From JBBKWQ01 sp037969115 (GTDB lineage: Bacteria > Actinomycetota > Acidimicrobiia > Acidimicrobiales > Ilumatobacteraceae): 8,605 nt of DNA. The stretch lies in assembly GCA_037969115.1 (NCBI GenBank), contig JBBKWQ010000063.1, positions 1 to 8,605 of the forward strand, in the 5' to 3' direction. Position 1 is the stretch's first letter; each line of letters opens with the position of its first letter. The notes under the pieces were generated by a model. It did not search any database. It was not told the DNA's origin and saw only the letters and a program-made list of their open reading frames with translations. The translations under genes and the position numbers were made by a program. This document shows positions 1 through 5,557 of the stretch, piece by piece.

Positions 1-1
1 G

Positions 2-406
2 GCCATTCTCGACCTCGTCGAGTCGGCGGTTCTGCCGGCGGGGAGCGGCGTCGAAATGGTCGACGAGTTGGCGATCGAGGTTCTGCTCGCGGCGAACGAG
101 AGCCTCGTCACGTATCGACGCCGCCACCGCAGCGACGTCGAAATCGAAGCGGCACTCGATCTGATCCTGCGCGACGCGGAGAATCCACGTTCGCTTGCCG
201 CTTGCCTCGATCGTCTCCAACGCCACGCGTCTGCTGCCGACTGGGACGTCGGCGTCACCCTGGTGTTCGAGGCGCAGCGCGCCTTGTCGCTGCCCACCGA
301 CGAACTGGTGCCCACCATTCGTTCGATCATGTACCGGGCCGGCAACGAGCTGGTGAAGCGGTGGTTCTCGGCGCCCGTCAACCCGATCGCGGTGATGCAC
401 CGATGA
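2..406 (+). CDS. Alpha-E domain protein (DUF403), C-terminal part
   Basis: The frame is open from base 2 to the TGA at 404-406 and gives the last 134 residues of a protein that starts outside the window. The segment LLAANESLVTYRRRHRS, then a DLILRDAENPRSLA stretch and a helical end, are the signature of the alpha-E family, whose members are all-helical and about 300 residues long, so somewhat under half is visible. Known context: alpha-E genes or domains sit beside a circularly permuted ATP-grasp enzyme and a transglutaminase-like protein, in a cassette predicted to make or process peptides; no biochemical function is settled. The stop overlaps the next start as ATGA, which indicates translational coupling with the transglutaminase gene and fits that cassette. 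It could also be the C-terminal half of an ATP-grasp/alpha-E fusion; the window cannot tell. Confidence 0.88.
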   Translation, partial: AILDLVESAVLPAGSGVEMVDELAIEVLLAANESLVTYRRRHRSDVEIEAALDLILRDAENPRSLAACLDRLQRHASAADWDVGVTLVFEAQRALSLPTDELVPTIRSIMYRAGNELVKRWFSAPVNPIAVMHR

Positions 407-1329
407 GCGGGTTCGCGCCACCCGACCCCGTGAACGCAGTGCCGCAAACACGCGCGTATCGCGTCGTGCATCGAACCGACTATCAGTATTCAACTCCGAT
501 GGTCGACAGCTATACCGTTGCCTACCTGCGACCACGTGAAACCGATGTCCAGACCGTTCGAGCGACGACGCTCACGACCCTGCCGGAAGTCGCCGAATTC
601 GACGAACACGTCGATCTGTTCGGCAACCTGACGACCCAGTTCGGCGTCCACGCCCCGCACGATCGGCTCACGATCGAGTCCATCTGTACCGTCTCTGTCG
701 CCGACCGGCCCGTTCCCGCCGACCCGACGTCCTGGACCGACGTGGTGGCGGCACTCACCGACATGAGCGGTGACGATGCGGTGTCGATCCTCCCGTTTCG
801 GGCGGCGTCGCCGTTCGTCGACCTGTCGGTGCACGGATCGGAACTGGCCGAGATCGCGTATCAGGTCTTTCCGCCGGGTCGCAGCATCATCGAGGGTGCT
901 CGAAACTTGTGCGACCACATCTTCAACTCGTACGTCTTCGACCCGACGTTCACCGACCTGTCGACACCGCTCGGTGACGTGCTGTCGGCTCGACGAGGTG
1001 TCTGTCAGGACTTTGCCCATCTGGCGCTCGGTTGTCTTCGTTCGATCGGATTGGCGGGCCGCTACGTGAGTGGGTACATCGAGACCGTGCCACTGCCGGG
1101 CCAGCAGCGTCTCGTCGGCGCCGACGCGTCGCATGCATGGTGTTCGGTGTGGACTCCGCTGGCGGGCTGGGTCGACTTCGACCCCACGAACGGGCACCTC
1201 CCGGTGAATCGCCACATCACGGTGGCATGGGGGCGCGACTACAGCGATGTCACCCCGGTGCGCGGTGTCGTGATCGGTCCGGCCGCGACGCAAACGCTCG
1301 ATGTGTCGGTCGACGTCGCTCCGCTCTGA
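403..1329 (+). CDS. Transglutaminase-like family protein (cysteine peptidase fold)
   Basis: This 308-residue protein has the two parts usual for the bacterial family. Residues about 16-105 form the beta-rich N-terminal region (YRVVHRTDYQYSTPMVDSY start). Residues about 160-275 form the transglutaminase/protease core. The catalytic triad is complete: Cys201 in RRGVCQDFAH, His244 in DASHAWCSVW and Asp260 in DFDPTNG. No signal peptide is visible, so it is probably cytoplasmic. The ATG at 403 was chosen because it overlaps the alpha-E stop as ATGA and places the N-terminal domain correctly; an earlier in-frame ATG at 202 would add about 67 arginine-rich residues that are antisense-like noise inside the alpha-E gene. 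Family members act as peptidases or amide-bond exchange enzymes; the substrate here is unknown. Together with the alpha-E gene it likely works on products of an ATP-grasp ligase encoded upstream of the window. Confidence 0.92.
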   Translation: MSGFAPPDPVNAVPQTRAYRVVHRTDYQYSTPMVDSYTVAYLRPRETDVQTVRATTLTTLPEVAEFDEHVDLFGNLTTQFGVHAPHDRLTIESICTVSVADRPVPADPTSWTDVVAALTDMSGDDAVSILPFRAASPFVDLSVHGSELAEIAYQVFPPGRSIIEGARNLCDHIFNSYVFDPTFTDLSTPLGDVLSARRGVCQDFAHLALGCLRSIGLAGRYVSGYIETVPLPGQQRLVGADASHAWCSVWTPLAGWVDFDPTNGHLPVNRHITVAWGRDYSDVTPVRGVVIGPAATQTLDVSVDVAPL

Positions 1330-1337
1330 GGAGACCG

Positions 1338-1364
1338 ATCCGAACTGCGGACTCCGGTTCGGGT
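1338..1364 (+). terminator. Possible hairpin after the transglutaminase gene
   Basis: CCGAAC at 1340-1345 pairs with GTTCGG at 1357-1362, and the flanking 1338-1339 and 1363-1364 add one A-T pair and one G-T wobble. An inner CGG/CCG (1348-1350, 1354-1356) closes a short loop after a two-base bulge. It lies 9 bases after the stop codon. There is no T-tract, so it could be a terminator of the T-less kind suggested for high-GC bacteria, or only a chance stem. It would separate the transglutaminase from the transporter 87 bases downstream. Confidence 0.3.
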
Positions 1365-1416
1365 GTGACCGACGACCGGGAATCCAACCCGCCGGCATTG
1401 CGTTGCATTCGACAGC

Positions 1417-2652
1417 ATGGAATCCGTGACGCAGCACAACTCCGATCCGACAGCACGTCTGATCACTCGACCCTTCCTCTCGGTGACGCTGTCGGCACTC
1501 GTGTTCTTCATGTACATCGGCATCGTCATCGTCACCGTTCCGCGTTTCGTCGAGGAGGAACTGGGTGCCGGAGAGTTCGGAGTCGGGCTCACACTCGCCG
1601 CCTTCGCAGCTGCCGCAATCGTCGCTCGACCGTTCCTCGGAAAGCTCGGCGATCGTTACGGTCGGCGCAAGCTGATGATGGTCGGTGCCACGATCGCCGG
1701 TGTCGCCGGTGCCCTGTCGGGCCTGTCGAACGCGCTCTGGCAGCTCTTGATTCTGCGGTCCATCACCGGACTCGGCGAAGCAGCGATGTTCGTCGGCGCC
1801 GCCACGCTCATCGCCGACCTGTCACCAGCAGATCGACGCGCCGAAGCCGCCAGCTATTTCTCGGTCGCGGTGTTCGGCGGGATCGGCCTCGGGCCAGTCT
1901 TCGGTGAATGGATCCTCCAGGACGACCGCTATGTGCTCACGTTCGCGACCGCCGGCCTGTTCTCGCTCGCCGCCGCTGCGCTGGTGACCGGCGTGCCGAA
2001 ACGAGTCGATCGTCAGACCGTCGCGCCCGCAGCGGGAGCGCGTCTGATCCACCGCGCCGCGATCTGGCCAGGGGTGGTTCTCGCGTCCGGCGTGGCGGCG
2101 TTCTCGGTGTTCTCGGCGTTCCTGCCCGATTATGCACGTACGGTCGGACTGTCCGGCGCCGGAGGGTTGTTCCTGGTGTACAGCGCTGTCTGTGTGATGC
2201 TCCGCATCGTCGGCGCCAAGGTGCCCGAGCGAATCGGAGCGCGCCTCTCGGTGAGCATCGCGCTCATCACGATCGCGCTGGGCCTGCTGATCATGGCTGC
2301 CGTGCCCGAGGCGTGGGGCCTGTGGGTCGCTGCAGTCGTGGTCGGAATCGGCATGGCGTTCATGTACCCGTCGCTCATGGCACACGTGGTGAACGATGTG
2401 GCAGAGAACGAGCGGGCCAGCGCCTTGAGCTCGTTCACGATGTTCTTCGAGGTCGGCACCATCGTCGGTGGGCTCGCACTCGGCGGCGTCGGCGAGTTGC
2501 TCGGCAAGCGAGTCGGGTTCCTCGGTGGATCGGTGGTCTGTCTGATCGGTCTCTCGGTGCTCTTGCTCCGCGTGGTTCCGAAGCATGTCGAGCAAACGGT
2601 GCCGCACTCAGCCGCTCGGCCCGCACAACTGTCGCCGGTCGCCGGCGACTGA
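1417..2652 (+). CDS. Major facilitator superfamily transporter
   Basis: This 411-residue protein is a 12-helix secondary transporter of the inner membrane, of the drug or metabolite efflux type. Hydrophobic segments lie at about residues 20-41, 54-73, 86-104, 108-131, 147-167 and 174-192, then 213-235, 247-264, 279-296, 302-321, 337-359 and 366-386. The MFS motif A is clear between helices 2 and 3 (GKLGDRYGRR, residues 75-84). Arg114 in helix 4 (LRSITGLGEA) fits the motif B arginine expected of proton-coupled members. Both ends are cytoplasmic by the even helix count. Length is normal for the family. The ATG at 1417 is the only usable start, because an in-frame TGA lies at 1366-1368 and no GTG or TTG falls between; no clear ribosome binding site precedes it. 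Substrate cannot be read from the sequence, and neighbours give no firm hint. Confidence 0.9.
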   Translation: MESVTQHNSDPTARLITRPFLSVTLSALVFFMYIGIVIVTVPRFVEEELGAGEFGVGLTLAAFAAAAIVARPFLGKLGDRYGRRKLMMVGATIAGVAGALSGLSNALWQLLILRSITGLGEAAMFVGAATLIADLSPADRRAEAASYFSVAVFGGIGLGPVFGEWILQDDRYVLTFATAGLFSLAAAALVTGVPKRVDRQTVAPAAGARLIHRAAIWPGVVLASGVAAFSVFSAFLPDYARTVGLSGAGGLFLVYSAVCVMLRIVGAKVPERIGARLSVSIALITIALGLLIMAAVPEAWGLWVAAVVVGIGMAFMYPSLMAHVVNDVAENERASALSSFTMFFEVGTIVGGLALGGVGELLGKRVGFLGGSVVCLIGLSVLLLRVVPKHVEQTVPHSAARPAQLSPVAGD

Positions 2653-2670
2653 GTGCGAGTCACGTCGCCG
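2643..2670 (+). terminator. Hairpin terminator spanning the transporter stop codon
   Basis: CGGCGAC at 2643-2649 is perfectly complementary to GTCGCCG at 2664-2670. After a three-base bulge (2650-2652, the stop codon TGA), GTG 2653-2655 pairs with CAC 2661-2663 around a five-base loop. This is the strongest stem in the gaps of the window. No T-run follows. It begins inside the last codons of the transporter gene and lies before the DNA repair operon, so a terminator role is plausible. Confidence 0.5.
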
Positions 2671-2676
2671 AGCCCG

Positions 2677-2704
2677 TTGCATGGCAGAGATCGCCATGTC
2701 GGAT
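2677..2704 (+). promoter_or_regulatory. Possible operator/promoter region of the alkylation repair operon
   Basis: A 6-bp inverted repeat, CATGGC at 2680-2685 and GCCATG at 2693-2698 with a 7-base spacer, lies 47 bases before the GTG start. It overlaps a weak promoter-like pair, TTGCAT (2677-2682) and TCGGAT (2699-2704) spaced by 16. It does not look like the E. coli Ada box, which is not palindromic. It may bind a dimeric regulator, may be a second hairpin after the transporter, or may mean nothing. Promoter assignment is inference. Confidence 0.22.
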
Positions 2705-2745
2705 TTCCGCTAGTGGTCGGATGAATCGTTCGCCATGATGGTGGT

Positions 2746-4173
2746 GTGATCGACCTCGACCCAGATCGGTGCTACCGAGCCGCGAAGAGCCGCGACGCTC
2801 GCTTCGACGGCTGGTTCTACATCGCCGTACGGACGACGCGGATCTACTGCCGGCCGAGTTGTCCGGCGATCACGCCCATGCGCAAGAACGTCGACTTCTA
2901 CCCGAGCGCAGCCGCAGCGCAGCAGCACGGCTTCCGAGCGTGCAAGCGTTGTCGGCCCGATGCGGCTCCCGGGTCGCCGGAGTGGGATACGCGATCCGAC
3001 GTGGTCGCACGCGCGATGCGTCTCATCGCCGATGGCGTGGTCGATCGCCACGGCGTTGCCGGACTCGCCGGTCGTGTTGCCTACAGCTCGCGCCATCTCA
3101 CCAGAGTGCTCACCGAGGAACTCGGTGCCGGCCCACTGTCGCTGGCCCGTGCCCAGCGAGCCCAGACTGCTCGGATCCTCATCGAAACGTCGGACATGTC
3201 GATGACCGACATCGCCTTCGCAGCCGGGTTCGGAAGCGTGCGACAGTTCAACGACACCGTTCGAGACGTGTTCGCGTCGTCACCTCGTGAGTTGCGCCGA
3301 CGCTCGTCGCTGGGATCGCCGGCCGAGCAGCCCGGTGCTGTCGCAGTCCGGCTCGCCACGAGACAACCATTTGCCGGTGACGAACTCTTCGCGTTTCTCG
3401 CCGCACGCGCCGTGCCGGGCGTCGAGCATTGGGACGGCGCCACCTTCCGGCGGGCGCTCGATCTGCCACGGGGACACGGGACCGTGGCCTTGCGGCTCGA
3501 CGACAACTCGGTCAGGGCCGAGTTCGTGCTGTCGGACTGGCGCGACCTCTCGCCAGCCGTCGGACGCGTGCGCAGACTGCTCGACCTGAACGCCGATCCC
3601 GTGGCCATCGACGAGGCGCTGGCCGGCGACGCCAGGCTTCGACCACTCGTCGCAGCCACGCCGGGCCGGCGCGCACCGGGCTCGGTCGATCCGGCCGAGA
3701 CCGCAGTGCGTGGCATCATCGGCCAACAAGTGTCGGTGCGCGGAGCCCGCACCGTCACGGGTCGAATCGTGGCAGCGATCGCCGACGAGCTCACCCTGCA
3801 CGATCCAGTGCTCACTCACGTCTTCCCCACACCCGAGCAACTCGCAACTTCGGACGGCGCGTGCTTCTCGATGCCGACCTCACGTGTGCGCACCATCCAG
3901 TTGCTCGCTCGTCATGTCGCCGACGGCGATCTGTTGCTCGACACGGGTATCGATCGATCCGCGCTCGTCGACCAGCTCGTGGCTCTGAAGGGCATCGGTC
4001 CATGGACCGCCAAGTACGTGCTCATGCGCGGCCTCGGTGATCCGGACGTGTTCCTCGATTCCGATCTCGGCGTCCGTCATGCCATGACCGCGCTCGGTAT
4101 CTCCGATGCCGATGCCGTCATGTGGCACCCGTGGAGTTCGTACGCCGTCCATCACCTCTGGGCAAGTCTGTAG
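2746..4173 (+). CDS. alkA: Ada-AlkA fusion: methyl sensor, AraC-type activator, 3-methyladenine DNA glycosylase
   Basis: This 475-residue protein joins three activities of the adaptive response to DNA alkylation. Residues 1-75 are the Ada N-terminal zinc domain with all four cysteines: Cys35 and Cys39 (YCRPSCPA), Cys66 and Cys69 (CKRCRPD). They match Cys38, 42, 69 and 72 of E. coli Ada, so Cys35 should take methyl groups from phosphotriesters. Residues about 85-185 are an AraC-type double helix-turn-helix (DIAFAAGFGSVRQF). Residues about 195-300 fit the AlkA N-terminal domain, and about 300-475 the HhH-GPD fold, with the hairpin KGIGPWTAK at 415-423 and Asp440 in FLDSDLG at the position of catalytic Asp238 of E. 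coli AlkA. Start is the GTG at 2746; an in-frame stop at 2722-2724 excludes longer forms. M. tuberculosis has the same fusion (Rv1317c) followed by ogt. Methylated protein presumably activates its own operon. Confidence 0.95.
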   Translation: MIDLDPDRCYRAAKSRDARFDGWFYIAVRTTRIYCRPSCPAITPMRKNVDFYPSAAAAQQHGFRACKRCRPDAAPGSPEWDTRSDVVARAMRLIADGVVDRHGVAGLAGRVAYSSRHLTRVLTEELGAGPLSLARAQRAQTARILIETSDMSMTDIAFAAGFGSVRQFNDTVRDVFASSPRELRRRSSLGSPAEQPGAVAVRLATRQPFAGDELFAFLAARAVPGVEHWDGATFRRALDLPRGHGTVALRLDDNSVRAEFVLSDWRDLSPAVGRVRRLLDLNADPVAIDEALAGDARLRPLVAATPGRRAPGSVDPAETAVRGIIGQQVSVRGARTVTGRIVAAIADELTLHDPVLTHVFPTPEQLATSDGACFSMPTSRVRTIQLLARHVADGDLLLDTGIDRSALVDQLVALKGIGPWTAKYVLMRGLGDPDVFLDSDLGVRHAMTALGISDADAVMWHPWSSYAVHHLWASL

Positions 4174-4180
4174 AAGGAGA
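4174..4180 (+). promoter_or_regulatory. Ribosome binding site of ogt
   Basis: AAGGAGA directly follows the TAG stop of the Ada-AlkA gene (4171-4173) and ends six bases before the ATG at 4187. It is the best Shine-Dalgarno sequence in the window and decides the ogt start over the in-frame ATG at 4106, which lies inside the upstream gene. Confidence 0.85.
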
Positions 4181-4186
4181 AATGTC

Positions 4187-4717
4187 ATGAGAAATCCGAC
4201 GCACTACCGAACCACGACGGCGTCGCCGGTCGGCGAGCTCACGCTGATCGCCGACGACGAGGGCCTCATCGCGATCATGTGGGGCGACGCCGATCCGACG
4301 GCGAAGAACCCGGTCGCAGCCCAGCTGGGCAACGAATTCGTCGATGTTCTCCCTCGGGAGCACCAGGTGCTTGCAGCTGCGGTGGAACAACTCGGTGAAT
4401 ACTTCGTCGGAACACGCACGGACTTCGAACTACCGCTCGCGCCTCGAGGCACGGAGTTTCAACACGACGCCTGGTCGGCCCTTCGGACGATTCCGTACGG
4501 AGAAACGATCAGCTACGGCGAACAGGCCCGCCGGCTGGGCGACCGGAACAAGGCGCGGGCCGTCGGCGCGGCGAATGGCAAGAATCCGATACCGATCGTG
4601 GTGCCGTGTCACCGTGTCATGGGAGCGAACGGTCACCTCACCGGATTCGCCGGCGGCGTCGAAGTGAAGGCGTGGCTCCTCGACCACGAACGAGCCGTGC
4701 TCGCCGACGCCGGCTGA
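4187..4717 (+). CDS. ogt: Methylated-DNA--[protein]-cysteine S-methyltransferase (Ogt/MGMT)
   Basis: This 176-residue suicide enzyme removes alkyl groups from O6 of guanine (and O4 of thymine) in DNA by moving them to its own cysteine. The acceptor is Cys141 in IVVPCHRV. Other hallmarks, with human MGMT equivalents, are Tyr110 in ISYGE (Tyr114), the arginine finger Arg124 in ARAVGAANGKNP (Arg128), the hinge Asn130 (Asn137) and Glu168 in WLLDHE (Glu172). Residues 1-85 form the N-terminal alpha/beta domain (SPVGELTLIADDEGL). Length is usual for single-domain Ogt proteins. It lies 13 bases after the Ada-AlkA gene and is surely cotranscribed, so it replaces the C-terminal methyltransferase domain that E. 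coli Ada carries in the same chain. It should be induced with its neighbour if the methylated Ada domain activates the operon. Confidence 0.96.
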   Translation: MRNPTHYRTTTASPVGELTLIADDEGLIAIMWGDADPTAKNPVAAQLGNEFVDVLPREHQVLAAAVEQLGEYFVGTRTDFELPLAPRGTEFQHDAWSALRTIPYGETISYGEQARRLGDRNKARAVGAANGKNPIPIVVPCHRVMGANGHLTGFAGGVEVKAWLLDHERAVLADAG

Positions 4718-4745
4718 CCGGGCGCAGCGGCTTGGTCAGGCCCGG
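4715..4745. terminator. Possible shared terminator between convergent genes
   Basis: The stop codons of ogt (TGA, 4715-4717) and of the minus-strand gene (read from 4738-4736) lie only 18 bases apart. CCGGGC at 4718-4723 is complementary to GCCCGG at 4740-4745. As an alternative fold, TGACC at 4715-4719, which contains the ogt stop, pairs with GGTCA at 4734-4738, which contains the opposite stop. Either stem could end transcription in both directions. No T-tract is present on either strand, so the call is tentative. Confidence 0.4.
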
Positions 4746-5326
4746 TTGCGGGCGCGCGCTGCCTGTTCGCGACGAGCGCGTTCGGCCAACTGCTTCTCTT
4801 TGCGTTGTTCCTTGCGCTTGGCTCGGATGGCGTCGCGATCGGCGTCTTCCTCTGCCGTCGGCGCAGGTACAGGAGCGATGGACCGTTCCTCGGCGGGCGG
4901 CAATTTCACGACGTCGTCGTTCTTGAGCAGGTCTCTGATGATCGCCGAGGCCGGAGCATCGCCGGCGATGGTCGAGGCCAACATCACGCGAATCGCCGCA
5001 ACACCGTGCTGGTCGATGAGATCGGGGAGTACTTCCTGCAGTTGTGCGGTGCTGGGGTTGTCGGCGTGGGTGCCGAGCGCCTCGATGCAGTCGGCCAGGC
5101 AAGCGTCGGTCAGAACCATCGCCAGCGACTCCAGTGTGCCATTGATGCGCCCGCTGGTGGTGATCACCTCGCGGACGGCTCCTGCCGAGGCGGTCCCCTC
5201 GGTCATGCGCTCGACTGCTTCTCTGTGGTCGTCGCTCAACGCGGCGATGAGAGCGTCGAGCTCGTCGTCGCTCGCAGCAGCGATGGCGCGATCGAGCAGA
5301 CGCAGTGCCTGGAGACGGGTCTTCAT
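4736..5326 (-). CDS. Unknown helical protein with basic C-terminal tail
   Basis: I cannot assign this 196-residue protein to a named family. Residues 1-140 look like a compact all-helical domain (MKTRLQALRLLDRAIAAA, then DDELDALIAALSDDHREAVER). It holds a CxxxC pair, Cys76 and Cys80, in LTDACLADCIEALG. A Pro/Ala linker at about 142-158 leads to a charged helix, 160-196, with many Arg, Lys, Glu and Gln (AKRKEQRKEKQLAERARR). Such a tail could be a single long helix or a nucleic-acid or ribosome contact; that is inference. No signal peptide or membrane segment is present. The ATG at 5326 is chosen because upstream sequence in frame is His/Arg/Pro-rich and looks non-coding; a GTG three codons earlier (5335) is an alternative. 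Neither start has a clear ribosome binding site. Codon use and amino-acid pattern support a real gene. It is divergent from the repeat-protein gene. Confidence 0.75.
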   Translation of the reverse strand: MKTRLQALRLLDRAIAAASDDELDALIAALSDDHREAVERMTEGTASAGAVREVITTSGRINGTLESLAMVLTDACLADCIEALGTHADNPSTAQLQEVLPDLIDQHGVAAIRVMLASTIAGDAPASAIIRDLLKNDDVVKLPPAEERSIAPVPAPTAEEDADRDAIRAKRKEQRKEKQLAERARREQAARARNRA

Positions 5327-5351
5327 CTGATTCACGTCGAACGACGCTATC

Positions 5352-5405
5352 GCCGTCCGGTGGCGGCCCGGTGGCAGACGGGGCCGTCCGGTGCTGGCCC
5401 GGTGG
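5352..5405. repeat. 23-bp imperfect direct repeat, two copies
   Basis: Copies lie at 5352-5374 and 5383-5405, offset by 31 bases (about three helical turns). They agree at 21 of 23 positions: both begin GCCGTCCGGTG and end GGCCCGGTGG, differing only at the 12th and 13th bases. Between them CGGCCC (5364-5369) and GGGCCG (5381-5386) can also form a stem with an 11-base loop. The position just upstream of the minus-strand start suits a regulator bound to same-face sites, or a structured leader; function is inference. Confidence 0.7.
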
Positions 5406-5545
5406 TGGCCGCGAGCGCACGACGACCGCACGGGACCCGCACGAGAATCGAATGAACTCGAACCGGGGTGAGGTGGAGCGGCATCCGGAACGTGATACAC
5501 AGAGCGGCGGTCGTGAGGTTGAGGACACGCGTGACGTGGTGAGTC

Positions 5546-5552
5546 GGAGGGG
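5546..5552 (+). promoter_or_regulatory. Ribosome binding site of the repeat-protein gene
   Basis: GGAGGGG ends five bases before the GTG at 5558. It supports this GTG as the start of an N-terminus that has basic residues followed by a hydrophobic segment, as an exported protein needs. Confidence 0.7.
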
Positions 5553-5557
5553 AATCG

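Larger units (their letters stand above)
5327..5557. promoter_or_regulatory. Divergent intergenic region with promoters for both flanking genes
   Basis: These 231 bases separate two genes read away from each other, so both promoters must lie here unless transcripts start inside genes. No strong promoter is visible. For the minus-strand gene a TAGCGT (complement of 5344-5349) could serve as a -10 element, which would put transcription start only about 10 bases before the ATG. For the plus-strand gene a TG-N-TACACA (from 5493 to 5501) resembles an extended -10. Both are weak. The left half also holds a direct repeat, listed separately. Confidence 0.4.

Noticed and set aside
202..402. An N-terminal extension of the transglutaminase to the ATG at 202
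   Set aside because: These codons lie inside the alpha-E gene in another frame and encode Arg-rich noise; the ATGA overlap at 403 gives the natural start.
490..1437. A 315-codon minus-strand frame opposite the transglutaminase gene
   Set aside because: It is Arg/His-rich with no recognisable motif and lies fully antisense to a gene with an intact catalytic triad.
1032..1907. A 291-codon plus-strand frame across the transglutaminase and transporter genes
   Set aside because: It is Arg-rich, spans the intergenic hairpin and is out of frame with both real genes.
1822..2607. A 261-codon minus-strand frame opposite the transporter gene
   Set aside because: The product is His/Glu/Arg-rich low-complexity sequence, the typical antisense image of a membrane protein gene.
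5352..5405. The direct repeat as a small CRISPR array
   Set aside because: Only two copies, separated by eight bases, with no spacers of usual size and no cas genes.
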